DNA of 64,000 nt from Cryptomeria japonica (GCF_030272615.1 NC_081414.1:519879185-519943184); one strand, 5' to 3'. Counted from the first letter of the stretch, positions 11,056-22,967 are shown. Numbers and translations are program-made. Notes: a model not told the origin generated them from the sequence alone.

Positions 11056-11844
11056 TGTTGGCAAATGCACACTCCAATGAGATATTGTAGGTGATTGAAG
11101 GTTTTGTCATTGATGGAAACCTTGCAATCATATGATACCGGCAAGACAATATACTGGCACCAGCAACAACAGACTCTACACCAGCACATAGAACACTGGT
11201 AGTAAAAGGAAGTATACCGACACCCAGGCCGACAGGAATTTTGTTTATAATATATTTTGTAATTAATTGTAAAATCATTGTAAGCCGACTTGGAAAGTTG
11301 CAAAATGACTCATATATGTATGAGATCATTATAGAACATTTTGTAAGCAAGAAGATAGGCGAAATAAGGCAGACCTATTATGCGAATTATAGGTTAAGGG
11401 TTTATGTATGAACCAGAGCTAAAACCGGTACTGGATCTGGCATAGTAGATGCTATTTTGAAGTAGTACAAGACATTGGATTTGCATAATCCATTATGTAA
11501 GTCAGTGAGACTTCACATTTTATAATTGAGCAGTGAGCTCTAGGCACTTGGCCTTCCTGCATGTGTAGGCCCCTATTATAGCAGTAATATTCTCTTATTG
11601 GCCAGCAAGTGAATATTGTGGGTCACAAATCCCACCGAGGTTTTTCCCACATCGGGTTTCCTCGTTAAACTACTATGTTATGGTGTTCTTTTCATGTGGT
11701 TGTTGTTATCTCTATTTATTGGATTACTTTTTGTTTACCGGTATATAGTATTGATATGCTTTACATGTTTTAAGTTAAGAAAATTATCCAACTAGTTAGA
11801 TACTGATTCACCCCCCCCTCTCAGTATCTATGGGAATCCTAACA
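11056..11844 (+). repeat. Element A 3' LTR
   Basis: It begins TGTTGGCAAATGCACACTCC and ends GGGAATCCTAACA, colinear with the 5' LTR over its full length with scattered substitutions. Confidence 0.93.
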
Positions 11845-13375
11845 TTTTATTTCTTTTTTATGATTAGTTAGATTCTAGTCTTATGAGTTTGATAATGACT
11901 TGAATTTCTCTTCATCATTATTATGATGCTTTATTAAAATTGAATCAATGAGTTTGCAAGTGCTTCCGATGTTATTATTCTCAAAGATTGTCTGAGTTCG
12001 GTCTTAGTGAATTTAGCATTTCTTGTAAGGAGTTTATTTTGTGCAATTTCTTGTCTATGTTTAGTCGCCTTGTTGTGGTTTATTTTGTACCTCTTGATCA
12101 GGTGTTTAGATTTATGACCTTGTTGTTTTAACCATATTGTTCTTATTCCTTAAGGTTAACCAAGGGTTAGTAAGTCTATGTTTTTGGTAACCTATATTTT
12201 GATAGTGGTGTTATGACTGTCTATTTCACCAAAGGGTCCTCGTGGAGTGGCCATGTTTGTTTATTGTCCTTTGAGAGAGTGGCTTTTGAGTGGGGGCTGC
12301 ACTTAAAGTGGTTGGCAGGATAACCCTCAAAAGTTAGATAATAAGTGATAACCTAATAATTGATTAGGGGGTGGGTAGTTCTTAACATTAAATAAAATAT
12401 TGTACCCCATTCATGGTTGAGTGCTTGTATAGGCTTGAGATGTAGTGGGAAGGCCTGGAATGGCAAACCAACCACCTTGTCTTCACGAAGGGTTGGTAGG
12501 GTCCGCAAGAGACTTAGATGGAACCGGGGGTTCGGGAAAGGTCACCAAGATAGCCTAGGATGGGGGTCGAGACCTACAGAGGCCTACCTAGAGTAACCAT
12601 CATAAGCTATGCGATGACACTGTCTCTTTAGGGTCACTAGTGGATTGTGATGTTGATTTCACCTGGAGTATTATGGATTCTTATTGTACTACCATCCATG
12701 TCTTTCTTATGCTTTCTTGAGGGTCTTCTGCTATCTCCTAGCAAGGTGGGGTGATTCCATTTTGGGATCACATGGTCGAGTGGTAGTGCCACTTCCCATT
12801 GAATGTTGTTGTTCATGGCTTCATGCGAGGATTGGCTTCACAAGTGTTCCTATGGTTCATGATTTGTGCATCATCTCATGTTGGATATTATTTCCCTTTC
12901 AAGACCTATGTGGTCATTTGTATTAATAGATTTATGTAACATTGTAATTAGTAATGATGTAAACTCTATATGTATTATTGGAAGACATATATTTTATGAG
13001 TAATGAAATCTTAAGTTTTGGATGTTATTTATTAGTTATCCTTATGCTTTGTGCAAATTCTTTATTGAGGAGGAAATTATATTGTAATACTCTCAATCTT
13101 TAATTGGTGTAACTTGTTATGTGAATATGGCTTATTATGTTCAATGAGAACTGATGGTTAATTGGATTAATCTTAATTATTGAATTTAACCTTTCATTTA
13201 ATTCTTTGTTGGTAACCCTTTAGGAATTCTTGTGTTAGTCTTCAACTTGTGTTATTATTGTGCAATGTAGTAATTAAAGCACTTAATGTGATTTATACTT
13301 TCTAAAAAATAATTATTTCACCCTTATTTGCTTAGTTGTGAGTTTTTCCTTTGGGGTTCTTGGCGAGGCATTACA
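11845..13375 (+). mobile_element. Element D 3' LTR, second part
   Basis: Sequence downstream of element A continues the D LTR. It ends at GGCGAGGCATTACA, whose reverse complement (TGTAATGCC...) is a typical gypsy LTR terminus. After it, the - strand gag of element E begins, so this end marks D's insertion point. No gene is seen; the ORF-like stretch at 12684-12926 has no recognisable domain. Confidence 0.65.
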
Positions 13376-13594
13376 ACAACATTCTATGTGATCTCCCACA
13401 TTATTTTTCCAAGACATCTCAAATGAGTCTCCATTTGAATCTTCTATACTAAGTAATTTGTTCCATCAAGCATCAGAATATCCCTTCAAAAGATAGCTCC
13501 AAAAGAACTTGATGAACTTGAATTGTTAGTCACCATAGGATCTTCCTCAAGTAGTTAATATTTTTACAGAGAGGACCAATGTTCTGATATGAAT
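13376..13594 (-). pseudogene. Element E: N-terminal copia gag fragment and degenerate PBS
   Basis: On the - strand, after a degenerate PBS (13581-13592, rc TCATATCAGAAC) comes leader sequence similar to that of element A (TTGGTCCTCTCT...ACTTGAGGAAGATC). A short gag start follows: LDGTNYLV-stop-KIQMETHLR, the N-terminal motif of Ty1/copia gag proteins, with TAG where Trp is usual. The fragment stops at the junction with D's LTR (13375/13376), so D probably inserted into E's gag and the rest of E lies left of the window. Confidence 0.72.
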
Positions 13595-14782
13595 TGTTAG
13601 ATAGTTCAAATAACCAAAAGACAACTGAGAGGGGGGTGAATCAGTTGTCATAGATTATAGGAACCATTAGCCATTTAAAATTTAATACCAGAACCCAACA
13701 CATTAATATCGGAATAGAAGATAAACCAATTAAGCATAAAAATAATCATAAAATAAAAGTCATCCATATAACACAAAGAATTGTACATGGAAAACTTGGT
13801 AAAGGGAAAAACCATGGTGAGAAGCCTACCCACAGTCAGATAATACTTCTATAGTAAGTATGTGAATTACAATTGAGGGGCCTACACCTGCAGGAAGACC
13901 AAAATCCTAGAGTGCACTACTCATCACAAAAGGAGCCTTACTGAATACATAGAAATCCATACTACAATCTAGAGAAGTATTGAACTACAAAAGATAGCAT
14001 CTCTTATGCTTGAGTATAGTTCTGATTAATCTCAATACCAAAGGACTAAGTCCTCTTACATAAACCTAATTCAATCTCCAATGATCGACCAACTCCTTCG
14101 CCTGAATGATATTACATTATTCACACATTATATTCCTTGACCATGGCCTCTAACATTAACCATGATGATCTACAATGAGATCTTACATCTATATATACAA
14201 ACCCTTGAGCATAAACAATTAGGTCGACCACTAGACAATAAACCAATTACATAATTACAAACCATGTCGGCCTTAGACCAGACAAATAATATCAATATAT
14301 AAGACATCTCATAAATATATCAATAGGTCCTATCCACATGTTACATTAAATCTGGTCCATAACCTAGATCAACCTGGACCAAAAATAGGTCCATACGCTT
14401 CAAAAATGATCTCCAACCGCCAAGTCTCAAACATGATCACCAACAACATCCTAAAATTTCATTAGAAGCTAAACCAACACTACTTATGCAATTCATCAAA
14501 GATCTCCATCAAAAGATTTGCCGGTGAAACCCTTGCCAGAACTAGAAACCAATTTTCTAAGAAAGTAGGATAGCATCTAACCTCCAAACCAAAACCAATT
14601 GACCAAATATGAGTATAAGTATCATGAACAAGCTAATTCCATCACCAAACTATATTAGAGCCTACCAGATCATGTCAGATCCAAGTTAACCAGAAACCAC
14701 TTAACCTACCGTTACTAGATGGGTGTCGGTAAAGCATCCAAATATCTAGTGTTGGCATTAATGACAAAACATCATTGCAACA
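13595..14782 (-). mobile_element. Element E 5' LTR (copia-like)
   Basis: Read on the - strand it starts TGTTGCAATGATG at 14782 and ends ...CTAACA at 13595, next to the PBS. Near its start it has GTTTTGTCATTAATGCCAACA, the counterpart of GTTTTGTCATTGATGG in A's LTR. Near its end it has the C-rich U5 motif (13623-13642 as ACTGAGAGGGGGGTGAATCA). The U3 boundary is placed by analogy with A and B and could be off by tens of bases. Confidence 0.62.
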
Positions 14783-15512
14783 CATAATCACTTCCACCAA
14801 ATGGAAAAGAAAATATTCTAGAGAATATTGCAGTGAAGTACCAGTAAGCTAAGAACCAATAGTAATTAGATAGTAGACATCTGACTGAGTGAAGAAGATA
14901 GGTGTTGGCTAATAGTAGTGTGATAGAGAGGAGGGAGAACTGACAGAGAGCAGAACCAACAGAGAAGAAGAAGAGGCTAAACCAATAAGGTTGCAACAAA
15001 GAGTGAGTTGTAGCAGGAGATAAGGTTGCAGCAGTGAGAGGGTGAGCAGACAACCAACAAATATATTTAGAAAGGAAAAACAATGGAGAGACATACATGA
15101 GAGTTACAAAGTTATTTTGTAACGGGAATATTACTTTTGTATTTATGATATGATCTTGTAATCACTGAATTGGAGGTTGGTGCACGTGTTGGTGCCCTAA
15201 AATCAAGGGTCGGTGCTCTTTGGGTTGGTGCCCTGAATGTTGTAACTGAGGTTTTCATTGTGAGGCTAGATTGGAGCAGTAGACTCTAGCAGCACTTCTC
15301 ACCGAGGTTTTTTCCATCTTGGATTTTCCTCATACATATGGTGTTATGTGATGTCCCTTTTATGTGTGGTTGCTTTTGTGTTATCCTCCAATCTAACATG
15401 TATGTCTTCTTTATGTTAGATCAATGAACTGATATATACACATAGGATAGAAAAGGGAAAAGATTTGGAAATCACTGATTCACCCCCCCTCTCAGTGACA
15501 TCTTGTGTTTAA
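14783..15512 (+). mobile_element. Element F: partial + strand LTR
   Basis: The right half resembles the R/U5 part of the A and B LTRs: CACCGAGGTTTTTTCC, a TATGGTGTTATGTGATG block, then TGATTCACCCCCCCTCTCAG at 15476, followed by a decayed PBS-like AATTGGTCTAATC at about 15513. The left end is lost, probably because E inserted into this LTR. No internal F coding sequence is recognised downstream. Confidence 0.5.
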
Positions 15513-15654
15513 TAAATTGGTCTAATCTTTGCCTTCACAAACAAATAATCCTTGCATAGGATCTTTGTTACCAAAAACAAGCTCATCATCTTGACCAACA
15601 AAAAATTTATACCACCTTGGTCAACATGTTTTCCTGTTCTTTCCTAGTTACAAA

Positions 15655-18145
15655 CTCTTGAAGCTCACCTTAGTGAAGAATGGAAATCTTTTGTTTATGC
15701 TAAAATAACTCATCTTCGCATTGACTACTTTCTTTTCAAGAGTGAAGTGGAAGCTTGGCGGGCCAAGCAACAAAACACTCAGAAACAACATGAGAAGCAT
15801 TTGAAAGGTCTTAAATCTGAATTTTCTACTCTAGTATAGATTGTCCAAAGAATAGACACAATTTCCTAGAGTATCAATCAAACTACATTACATCTTGAAA
15901 ACACTATAGTAAAACAAGTCGAGGAAGTTAAAAAACATGTTTTTGTGTCTATGCCTGTGTCATCTAAGCCAACAAAAAAATTAATTTTTCCCACAAGTTT
16001 GGCTAGTTATCTTCAAGCCCAATATTCAGGAAAGGGTCTAAATCCTAGAATACTAGAGCCAACTATTGAAAAGGTCTAGGATATTGCCTTGGGGAAAATG
16101 AGGGATGCTACACCAAAAGAAAAACAAGGAAAAATGGAGATGGCTAGAGGAAATGGATCTCCAGATCCATATAGAAATATACATAAAATTAAAGAAAAAA
16201 CTCCTCCCTTAGTAAAATTTTGACAAATTTGACAAAATAGAAAACATGAGGAGCATAGATTCAATGAGGTCATGGGTTTGAAATTATCTATCTACCATCT
16301 CGCATGTTCATTTTATTGATGTAATTCATGAGGCCCTAGACTCAATGATAGGGATGGCTAAAAGAGTTTGGGATAGATTGGATGATGCATATAAAAATGA
16401 TCTTATCCAAAGGGGTGTAGATCAGGTGTGTTCTCAGCTAATCAGAATGTTTGTGGGTAGAAATGATTCTATGGAAAGAATATTATAATAAATTTATATT
16501 AAACATGTGTAAATATTTGTCCTTGTTTAAACAATATTGTGAAGAACAGTATGAGAGCTTCTATTGGTCAAGAAAATAACAAAATTAGGAAGTGATGTTC
16601 ACAAATTTCATTAAAATCTTCAAGGGAATAGGAGAATATTATCATAATAGAGTTCTAGAAAATTTGGTTCATAAACAACTTGAGATGAAAGAACTCACCT
16701 TCCCTCAGATTGTCCAATTCCTTACATAAATCAATGTGCAAATCTGCAATGATATTAAGAAGGAAAGAGAAATGGAAAGGGTAAGACCCTTGATATATAC
16801 GTCAGTTTGTAAACAAATCACTTTAGGATTTCAGTTTATAGAACCAAGAGCTCCAAAGACTCACAAAAGAAAATGTAAGTATCAATCTTGTTTAGGCTAT
16901 TCTTGCAAACAAGGAAACTATAAAAAGAAAAAGAGTTATAAGAAAACAGGTTTGTTTTGCAAGAAAGATAAATTCAAAAGGAAATCTAATTGGAAACCCA
17001 CATGTTATATCTATAAAGGAGAACATCATGCCAATAAATGCACTAAAAGACATAAGGGTAAACACAGAGGAAAGGTTAGGAAACTCAAATAGGCAGTGTT
17101 AGATAATTCAGATGAATATATCTACAAAGATTATTATGCTTCTAACCCTGATGAGATTGTTCTAACTAATGAAGAAGAAATGGATCAGTCAAAGGAAAAT
17201 GAAGAATTTTTTGAACCTGAAAACAAGTCTGAAGATTCAAACTTAGAATCATTTGAAGTATCTTTTTTTATATAATTATGCAAGGGAAAAACTATTCTAC
17301 AAACACAACTCTAATATTAGATGAAATCATTGATGAGATGTGTAGAATAGAACAAATTAAAAATGAGATTAATGTAGGATCATAAACATGGAGAAAAAAT
17401 AAAGAAAAATTCACGAGGTTAGAAGAAAAGAAAATATATTTACTTATTCAATTAGATGAACCCTCATCCTCTGTCAAATCAATAAGATATTCACATCTAA
17501 AGAAAACCATACCTCTCAACCAAAGGAATTCTTTTGAAGTAGCTACTAGTGGTAGTATGACACGTAGAATTTGGCGTAGACAAAGAATTCAATTTCTTCA
17601 AAAATTAATCTATCAAGCCAAAGAAGAAATTTAAGAATTAGAGGATAAAGGAAATAAGAATCTTATAGAGGAATTAACAAAAGGAAAAGAAATGAAAGCC
17701 TTCATTTCTAGATTCAATGAATTTTCTCTAGAAGAAGTAGAGGAACTTTATAATCAAGAAATGATCTATAGTCCTCTTATGGAAGAAGCAATCCAAGCTG
17801 AGGTATTTCACCCAGACATAGGAGAAGAAATTCCTAAACAATAAAGAGCTTTTAGACAACCTATTACAACTTCATGTCCTTGTTTAAAATTGCAAATTCA
17901 TTTTCAAGGAATAAAATCATATCCATTAGCCTTTTTATGGGATATTAGCTCTAACTTGAACATTGCCAGATATAATTGTTTTCCTGAAAATCAATAGATA
18001 CAAGCCACCACTGAAATCACATGTGAATTTTTCAATGAATACGGTTACAGGGTAGTTAATAGGAGATTGCACATTGGCCAAATACCCAGCCAAGACTTGT
18101 CATCCTTTAATAAGGGCGATTACCTTCATTTTATTATTTTATTAT
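15655..18145 (+). pseudogene. Caulimovirid-like (endogenous pararetrovirus) fragment: coiled coil, capsid, zinc finger, possible protease region
   Basis: A heavily interrupted + strand coding relic. Its segments in order are a Lys/Glu-rich coiled-coil stretch (about 15655-16220), a capsid-like region (about 16360-16830), a very basic stretch with a CCHC-type finger whose second Cys is Tyr (near 17005-17050, C-x5-...-GEHHANKC), an acidic tail (17100-17270), and a downstream frame (about 17290-18145) that ends near a YPLAFLWD segment, which could be a decayed aspartic-protease site. The basic-finger-acidic order fits capsid proteins of the plant family Caulimoviridae better than the gypsy or copia gags in this window. 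There are several frameshifts and stops, and no RT follows before the similarity is lost. A divergent retrotransposon gag is the alternative. The only open segment of size is 16736-17092. Confidence 0.45.
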
Positions 18146-18467
18146 TTTAAGCCCTAACTACTATAGAGGGTATCTTTTGAAAAATCCAATTGTCACATTA
18201 GTCAACCTACAAGTATTGTTGTGCATAGTTAGCCAATTGTGATTTATCGTCAATTTATTGCACATATTAATGGTAATTTAATATTATTAAAGTAATTTAA
18301 TACTTAAATATGAAATGTGTCTTATTTGTGTTTAATTTAATAAGAATTAAGTGATTTACCATTAGGGGTCTTTGGGGAGGTTAATTGACATTTTAAGTTT
18401 AATTTGATATTATTATTATCATTAGGAGTCTTTGGGGATGTTAATTGGCATTTTAAGTTTAATGCGA

Positions 18468-18531
<64 letters not shown>

Positions 18532-19443
18532 CTTCGAACTCATAGTGATTTTATATATGGTTATTGAGTACATTTTTGGGGAAAAACAATTTTTGAGGAG
18601 ACAAAAGCCTCTCCATGTTTGGATTTTGAAATGGGGAGTTTGAATTAGTTTTTGGATGGATTAATATGTGGTTTGTTGCATTGGATTAGGAATGAGGAGG
18701 TCATCAAGCTATATATCCAAAAGGTTTACAAATTGGCTAGCTATGTCAAATGATCTTTGTATTTTTTATTTGGAGGAAAATGAGGTAGGGTTCTTCACCT
18801 TTCCCTTTTTCTTTTTAATGATCTCAAACTAGCTTGTAACTAAGTTTCATTCTCATTTACTCGAATGATATGATATCATCCCTTTCACATATAATTATAA
18901 ATTAAACTCTATAACAATAACTATATCTAATTAACAACATTAAATAATCATCATCAATATTATTTCTCTACATCAATGAGCATATAGATATTCCCCAAAT
19001 GGAGTCAAAATTACTAGTGTCTCATCAAATCAAAATAACATAAAATATTATTTATTACCTTTAATCAACTAATACAATTAACATCACTTATCTTATTCTA
19101 ATCATTACTCAAATCAACATTTATATCCACATCTCTCATTTGGAAATTATGAATCATGACATTAATCTATCTCAACCATCAAAGAAGAATAGGTCTAGAT
19201 AAAGTCATAGCAACAACCCAATTAATCAAGCATCCAAAACAATAATGCAATAGTTTTTACATCTAGGCACAAGGAAGCAAGCATGCATCTCAATGCAATA
19301 TCATAATTAATATCACCATGAAGCAATGCAATACATCACTAATCTAGAACAATCATGAAAACTACATTCAAATTGAGCATAAAATAAACTCACAATTTTT
19401 TTTACCTTATTTTTGTTGTGATCTTGGGAGTTTATTGCCCTTC
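18146..19443. other. Gene-free AT-rich spacer
   Basis: There are no coding, RNA or LTR signals beyond the local tandem repeat at 18360-18531. The rest is AT-rich single-copy-looking sequence, probably old TE debris. Confidence 0.5.
18360..18531. repeat. 60-bp tandem duplication followed by an (ATT)n microsatellite
   Basis: CATTAGGGGTCTTTGGGGAG... (18360-18419) is repeated with a few changes at 18420-18479. Each copy ends in ATT repeats, and the second runs into about 20 uninterrupted ATT triplets to 18531. ORFs of poly-Asn or poly-Leu across it are artefacts. Confidence 0.9.
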
Positions 19444-19589
19444 TGTAACACCCCGCTATAAGGCCTAGAGGAAATTAACAAATAAAATAAAGAAAATGTG
19501 AATAATTTTTTTTTATAAGTTAAAATATATGTATGTAATGAGTTCCATACAACAAGATCTAAAGAAAGCTATACAAATATTAACTAACA
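19444..19589 (-). mobile_element. Element K: gypsy LTR remnant, left part
   Basis: TGTAACACCCCGCTATAAGGCC at 19444 resembles the + strand left ends of the gypsy LTRs C (TGTCACGCCC) and G (TGTAATGCCC), so it is probably the end of a - strand gypsy LTR. Element B inserted 146 bp in; the last five bases (TAACA) are B's target duplication. The continuation is at 53396. Confidence 0.45.
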
Positions 19590-20453
19590 TGTTGGCAATT
19601 GATACTCATCTAATTGGTCTCATATGTTGTCATTGATGGCAACATGATTTGGCTTGATTCTTTGGTTTGATTCTTCATCGGCAAACACTTCATCAGCACC
19701 AACATGTATCTTCATCAATAGGAAGGATTCTATGGGTGTCGCCATTGGAGGCCGACATCATTGGGAGATCTAGAAATTGTCAATTCATTTTGTTATTTAT
19801 GTATATATATCTTGAGCAAACATGTATAATCATTTTGTATTATCTATGTAAGCCGACATGAGTCATGAAAGATTGTAAGGGTATATATGTCAGTTGTTAG
19901 ATCATTTTGTGTAATAAGAGATATGATAGGAATGTTGATGTTATGAGTGATGAAAAGATCATGTATATGAGGAAATTTGTATAAGAGGTTATTCTGGTAA
20001 GGGTTTAGGGTTTTCAAAACTAGAACAATCAGAGCTTGAACTAGAACTCAACTAGGCATAGAAGATGCATTAAATGAGTTCAGTATTATGTTTTTTAATT
20101 CAAAATGATTGTAGTCAGTGAGACTACTTTGTGTTGAGCAGTGTTCTCTAGGTTGTAAGCCTTCATGCATGTGCAGGCCCCCATATTATGTAATATCTTT
20201 TCATATGGCCATTGGATTGATATTGTGGGTCACAAATCCCATTGTGGTTTTTCCTCTTTGAGGATTTCTACATATAAATTCTATGTTTTGTGGTATTCAT
20301 TTGTGTGATTGATTTATTAATTTCTTTACTTATTTCAATTATATATGTACCGGTTTACCGGTTGGTGAATGCATTTTATGATAAGGTTAAAATTGAACAT
20401 TCCATCAGAAGACTGATTCACCCCCCCCCTCTCATTGTTCTTGGATTCCAACA
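19590..20453 (+). repeat. Element B 5' LTR
   Basis: It is 864 bp, from TGTTGGCAATTGATACTC to TTGGATTCCAACA, with the U5 motif TGATTCACCCCCCCCC near 20414. It contains 72 bp (between ATCATTTTGT copies at 19829 and 19901) that the 3' LTR lacks. Confidence 0.93.
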
Positions 20454-20455
20454 AT

Positions 20456-20467
20456 TGGTATCAGAGC
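20456..20467 (+). other. Element B primer-binding site
   Basis: TGGTATCAGAGC, two bases after the 5' LTR, matches the initiator Met-tRNA as in A. Confidence 0.92.
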
Positions 20468-20521
20468 CTTGTGCCTCAGAGGAAGTCTAAAAACTTGAGG
20501 GAGATCTTGAATTCAGAATCC

Positions 20522-21518
20522 ATGGATATGAGTATGGAGAAGCAACTTGAGGTACCACTTGAATATTATGATACTGAAAGGATGAAGAACCTAAATTTAC
20601 AAGATTAATTGAATTATGAAAAGGAATTCATTCTTATCCTACAAGAGATGTTGTCATATGTTCAAGCTAGGAGGAAGGAACTTCTGAAAAATCAAGATGA
20701 TGAAGAGAAAGATGCCTTTAATGAAAAATGTTAGAAGCCGAGTCAAGAGAGTATGGTCATGAGGAATGAAATGCAAGCGCTAACTATAAGGATGTCGAAG
20801 GAGATTGAATACTAGAAGATGAATGAAGAAAACCTTGGGAGATCTCTAAAAGATTGATTTGAAGAATGCATCTGGTTGGCAAAAATGATATGTTGAGAAT
20901 AGAATTAGTACAATCCCAAAGAAATGAACAAGAACTTGAAGGACAGATGATAATCCAAAGAGATTATCTAGCTATTGCAAATGAGTACAAGGACAAATTC
21001 AAAGTTAGTTCAGCACAACTTGATGAATTATTGAAAAGCCAAAGATAGAATGAAGATTCCAGTGGACTTGGATTTGAACAAAGTCAAAGCTCTGGTACTG
21101 CAAATAAAGATCAAAACTAGAAGACACCGGTAAGGCAGCTCAATGCTTACAAATTCAATGGTAGATGATTTGTTTATAATAAATTTGGTCATATGGATAG
21201 GCAATGTAGAAATAGAGAAATCAAAACTATAATTCTACTCTCGGTCAATGTTTTAAATGCAATAAGTATGGTCATAAGATAGAAGATTGCAGAATGAATG
21301 CAAAATGTTATGCATGTGGAAGATTTAGACATATGGCTAATCAGTTCAAGTTAAGAAGTTATAGCGGTTATAGAAAAGCAATTGAAAAGAACAATGTTAC
21401 ATGTTATGCATGCAACAAGATTGGACACATAGCTAAGTTCTATAGAAGCAAAAAACCATCGATTAGCAGTGATGGATCAAATGATAAATGGAAAGAGAAG
21501 GTCAATGAAATCCGGTAA
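20522..21518 (+). pseudogene. Element B gag-like remnant
   Basis: Homologue of A's gag. ATG 20522 opens MDMSMEKQLEV, then charged coiled-coil sequence with several stops and frame changes. Longer open pieces are 20866-21048 and 21294-21518. Four decayed knuckles remain near 21170-21450: FVYNKFGHMDRQC, CFKCNKYGHKIEDC, CYACGRFRHMANQF and CYACNKIGHIAKFY. Knuckles 1, 3 and 4 have each lost a ligand. Element C interrupts 315 bp downstream. Confidence 0.8.
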
Positions 21519-22655
21519 TTTCATACCAAGAAATGGGTCAGGAAGACAACTGATCAATTAGTAGAAGGAAATGCTCTGTTACTCAACCAATAGAGGAGAT
21601 TGCTCCTACACTAGCAGGAAGCTCATCTGATAACTGAGGTAGATGCCTTAGGGGTAGGAAAATTTTAAGAAATTATTGCATAATCTTTGGGAAGGAGATC
21701 TAGAAGATGTTCCAGACATCATAAAATGTTTATCCGGTATGGAAATGTTTGATCGAGATCTGGTATGCTCCACTGGAAGACATTCATATCAATGGAAGAT
21801 TAGGGTTTCTTGAAGGTTAAAGGGTTTAATCCTGTCACGCCCAAACTTTAGGGCACAAAAAACGGAACAACAAATTTTTTTTTGACGTCAAGAACTCGCA
21901 ATATATCCTAATAACATAATAACTTTATTAAATTTTTTTTTTGCCTTATCTAGGATGTAAATAAACTTACTTCTAAGGTTGGGTAAATTAACCAACTCGA
22001 GTGAGCGACTTGTTTGGTGGAGATTAATTAGCATCGTGGATTAGTTAGCTAGCTCAATTACCTAAGACAAGATGTCGCTAATTAAATCAAGGGATAATTG
22101 ATTATCTTAATGTATTATATCATTCCAAATCCATATAAGGATAATGCTATTAATTAATTGATGCACATGCAAAATTATTATATACATCCAACCGACAAGG
22201 GTTCGAATTACTACAATGACATTTGCCCACTAAAACCGACAATAAGCTAAGGCCAATTCTAATTTTCCCTAAATCCCTTGATTTTGACAATTAAATTTCA
22301 ATCCGACCAAAATCGGTCTCAAGGGCTTAAGGTTCATAAATTTACAAATTCCTCCTTTTTAAATTTTCCTAACGTCCAATTATATGGGGGGTAAGTCCAT
22401 TGATTAATTAAATATATTGCTGGATTAAACATATAGTTTATCCCACTATAGTAATCCTTTATTATTAACCCCCTTGAATTAACTATATTAAAATTTAAAT
22501 TTCTAAAGAATGGAAACATATAATAATTCAATTATTAATTTAACCCCTATTATATATATATTAAAATCAAAGTTTAAAATTCCATAATATTTCAATTATT
22601 AACTTAACCCCAAATATATATTAAAATCTAAGTTTAAAATTCAAATTTAAACCTC

Positions 22656-22703
<48 letters not shown>

Positions 22704-22708
22704 AAAAT

Positions 22709-22815
22709 GCTAACCCTAACCCGAAATTGGGTTAGGGTTGCATTTTTATATATTACTCTTGTTTTATTTTATTCATCATTTTATACCCTAACCCGAAATG
22801 GGTTAGGGTTTATTA
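22709..22815. repeat. Two telomere-like inverted repeats in the C LTR
   Basis: CTAACCCTAACCCGAAATTGGGTTAGGG (22709-22738) and CCCTAACCCGAAATGGGTTAGGG (about 22789-22811) are each a perfect arm pair around GAAAT(T). The same pair is at about 32224-32326 in the other LTR. The arms hold only one or two TTAGGG-like units and are not a telomere array. Confidence 0.85.
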
Positions 22816-22967
22816 AACCCCTTTATTTTATTGTTTGTCCCCCTTTTTTGTGGTTTGGAGATCATAGGTACGGTGAAGCTAGGGGACGGCGGAGGGTATC
22901 AAGCAGAGTTTCTTTTTGTAGAGGGGGGGAAATGAGAGGAGGAGGCGGTGCGGGGCTCTCCCGGTCG

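Larger units (their letters stand above)
5310..11844 (+). mobile_element. Element A: full-length non-autonomous LTR retrotransposon (gag plus unknown ORF, no pol)
   Basis: The element is bounded by two 788/789-bp LTRs (5310-6097 and 11056-11844) with TGTTGG...CTAACA ends, a PBS at 6100-6111 and a PPT at 11044-11055. Flanking 5-mers TTGTA (5305-5309) and TTTTA (11845-11849) are a target-site duplication with one mismatch. The internal 4.96 kb holds a zinc-knuckle gag (6170-7147) and one long frame (7602-10829), but no protease, integrase, RT or RNase H. The element sits in the 3' LTR of D, so it is younger than D. By eye the LTRs differ at roughly 5% of positions. Element B at 19590-53395 belongs to the same family. 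Confidence 0.92.

Noticed and set aside
12684-12926. 80-codon + strand ORF in the second part of D's LTR
   Set aside because: No domain and no similarity to the other coding parts; LTR sequence.
18337-18643. Poly-Asn and poly-Leu ORFs
   Set aside because: Translation of the (ATT)n tract on both strands.
22709-22815. Interstitial telomere sequence
   Set aside because: Only one or two units per arm, and in inverted orientation; better described as hairpins.
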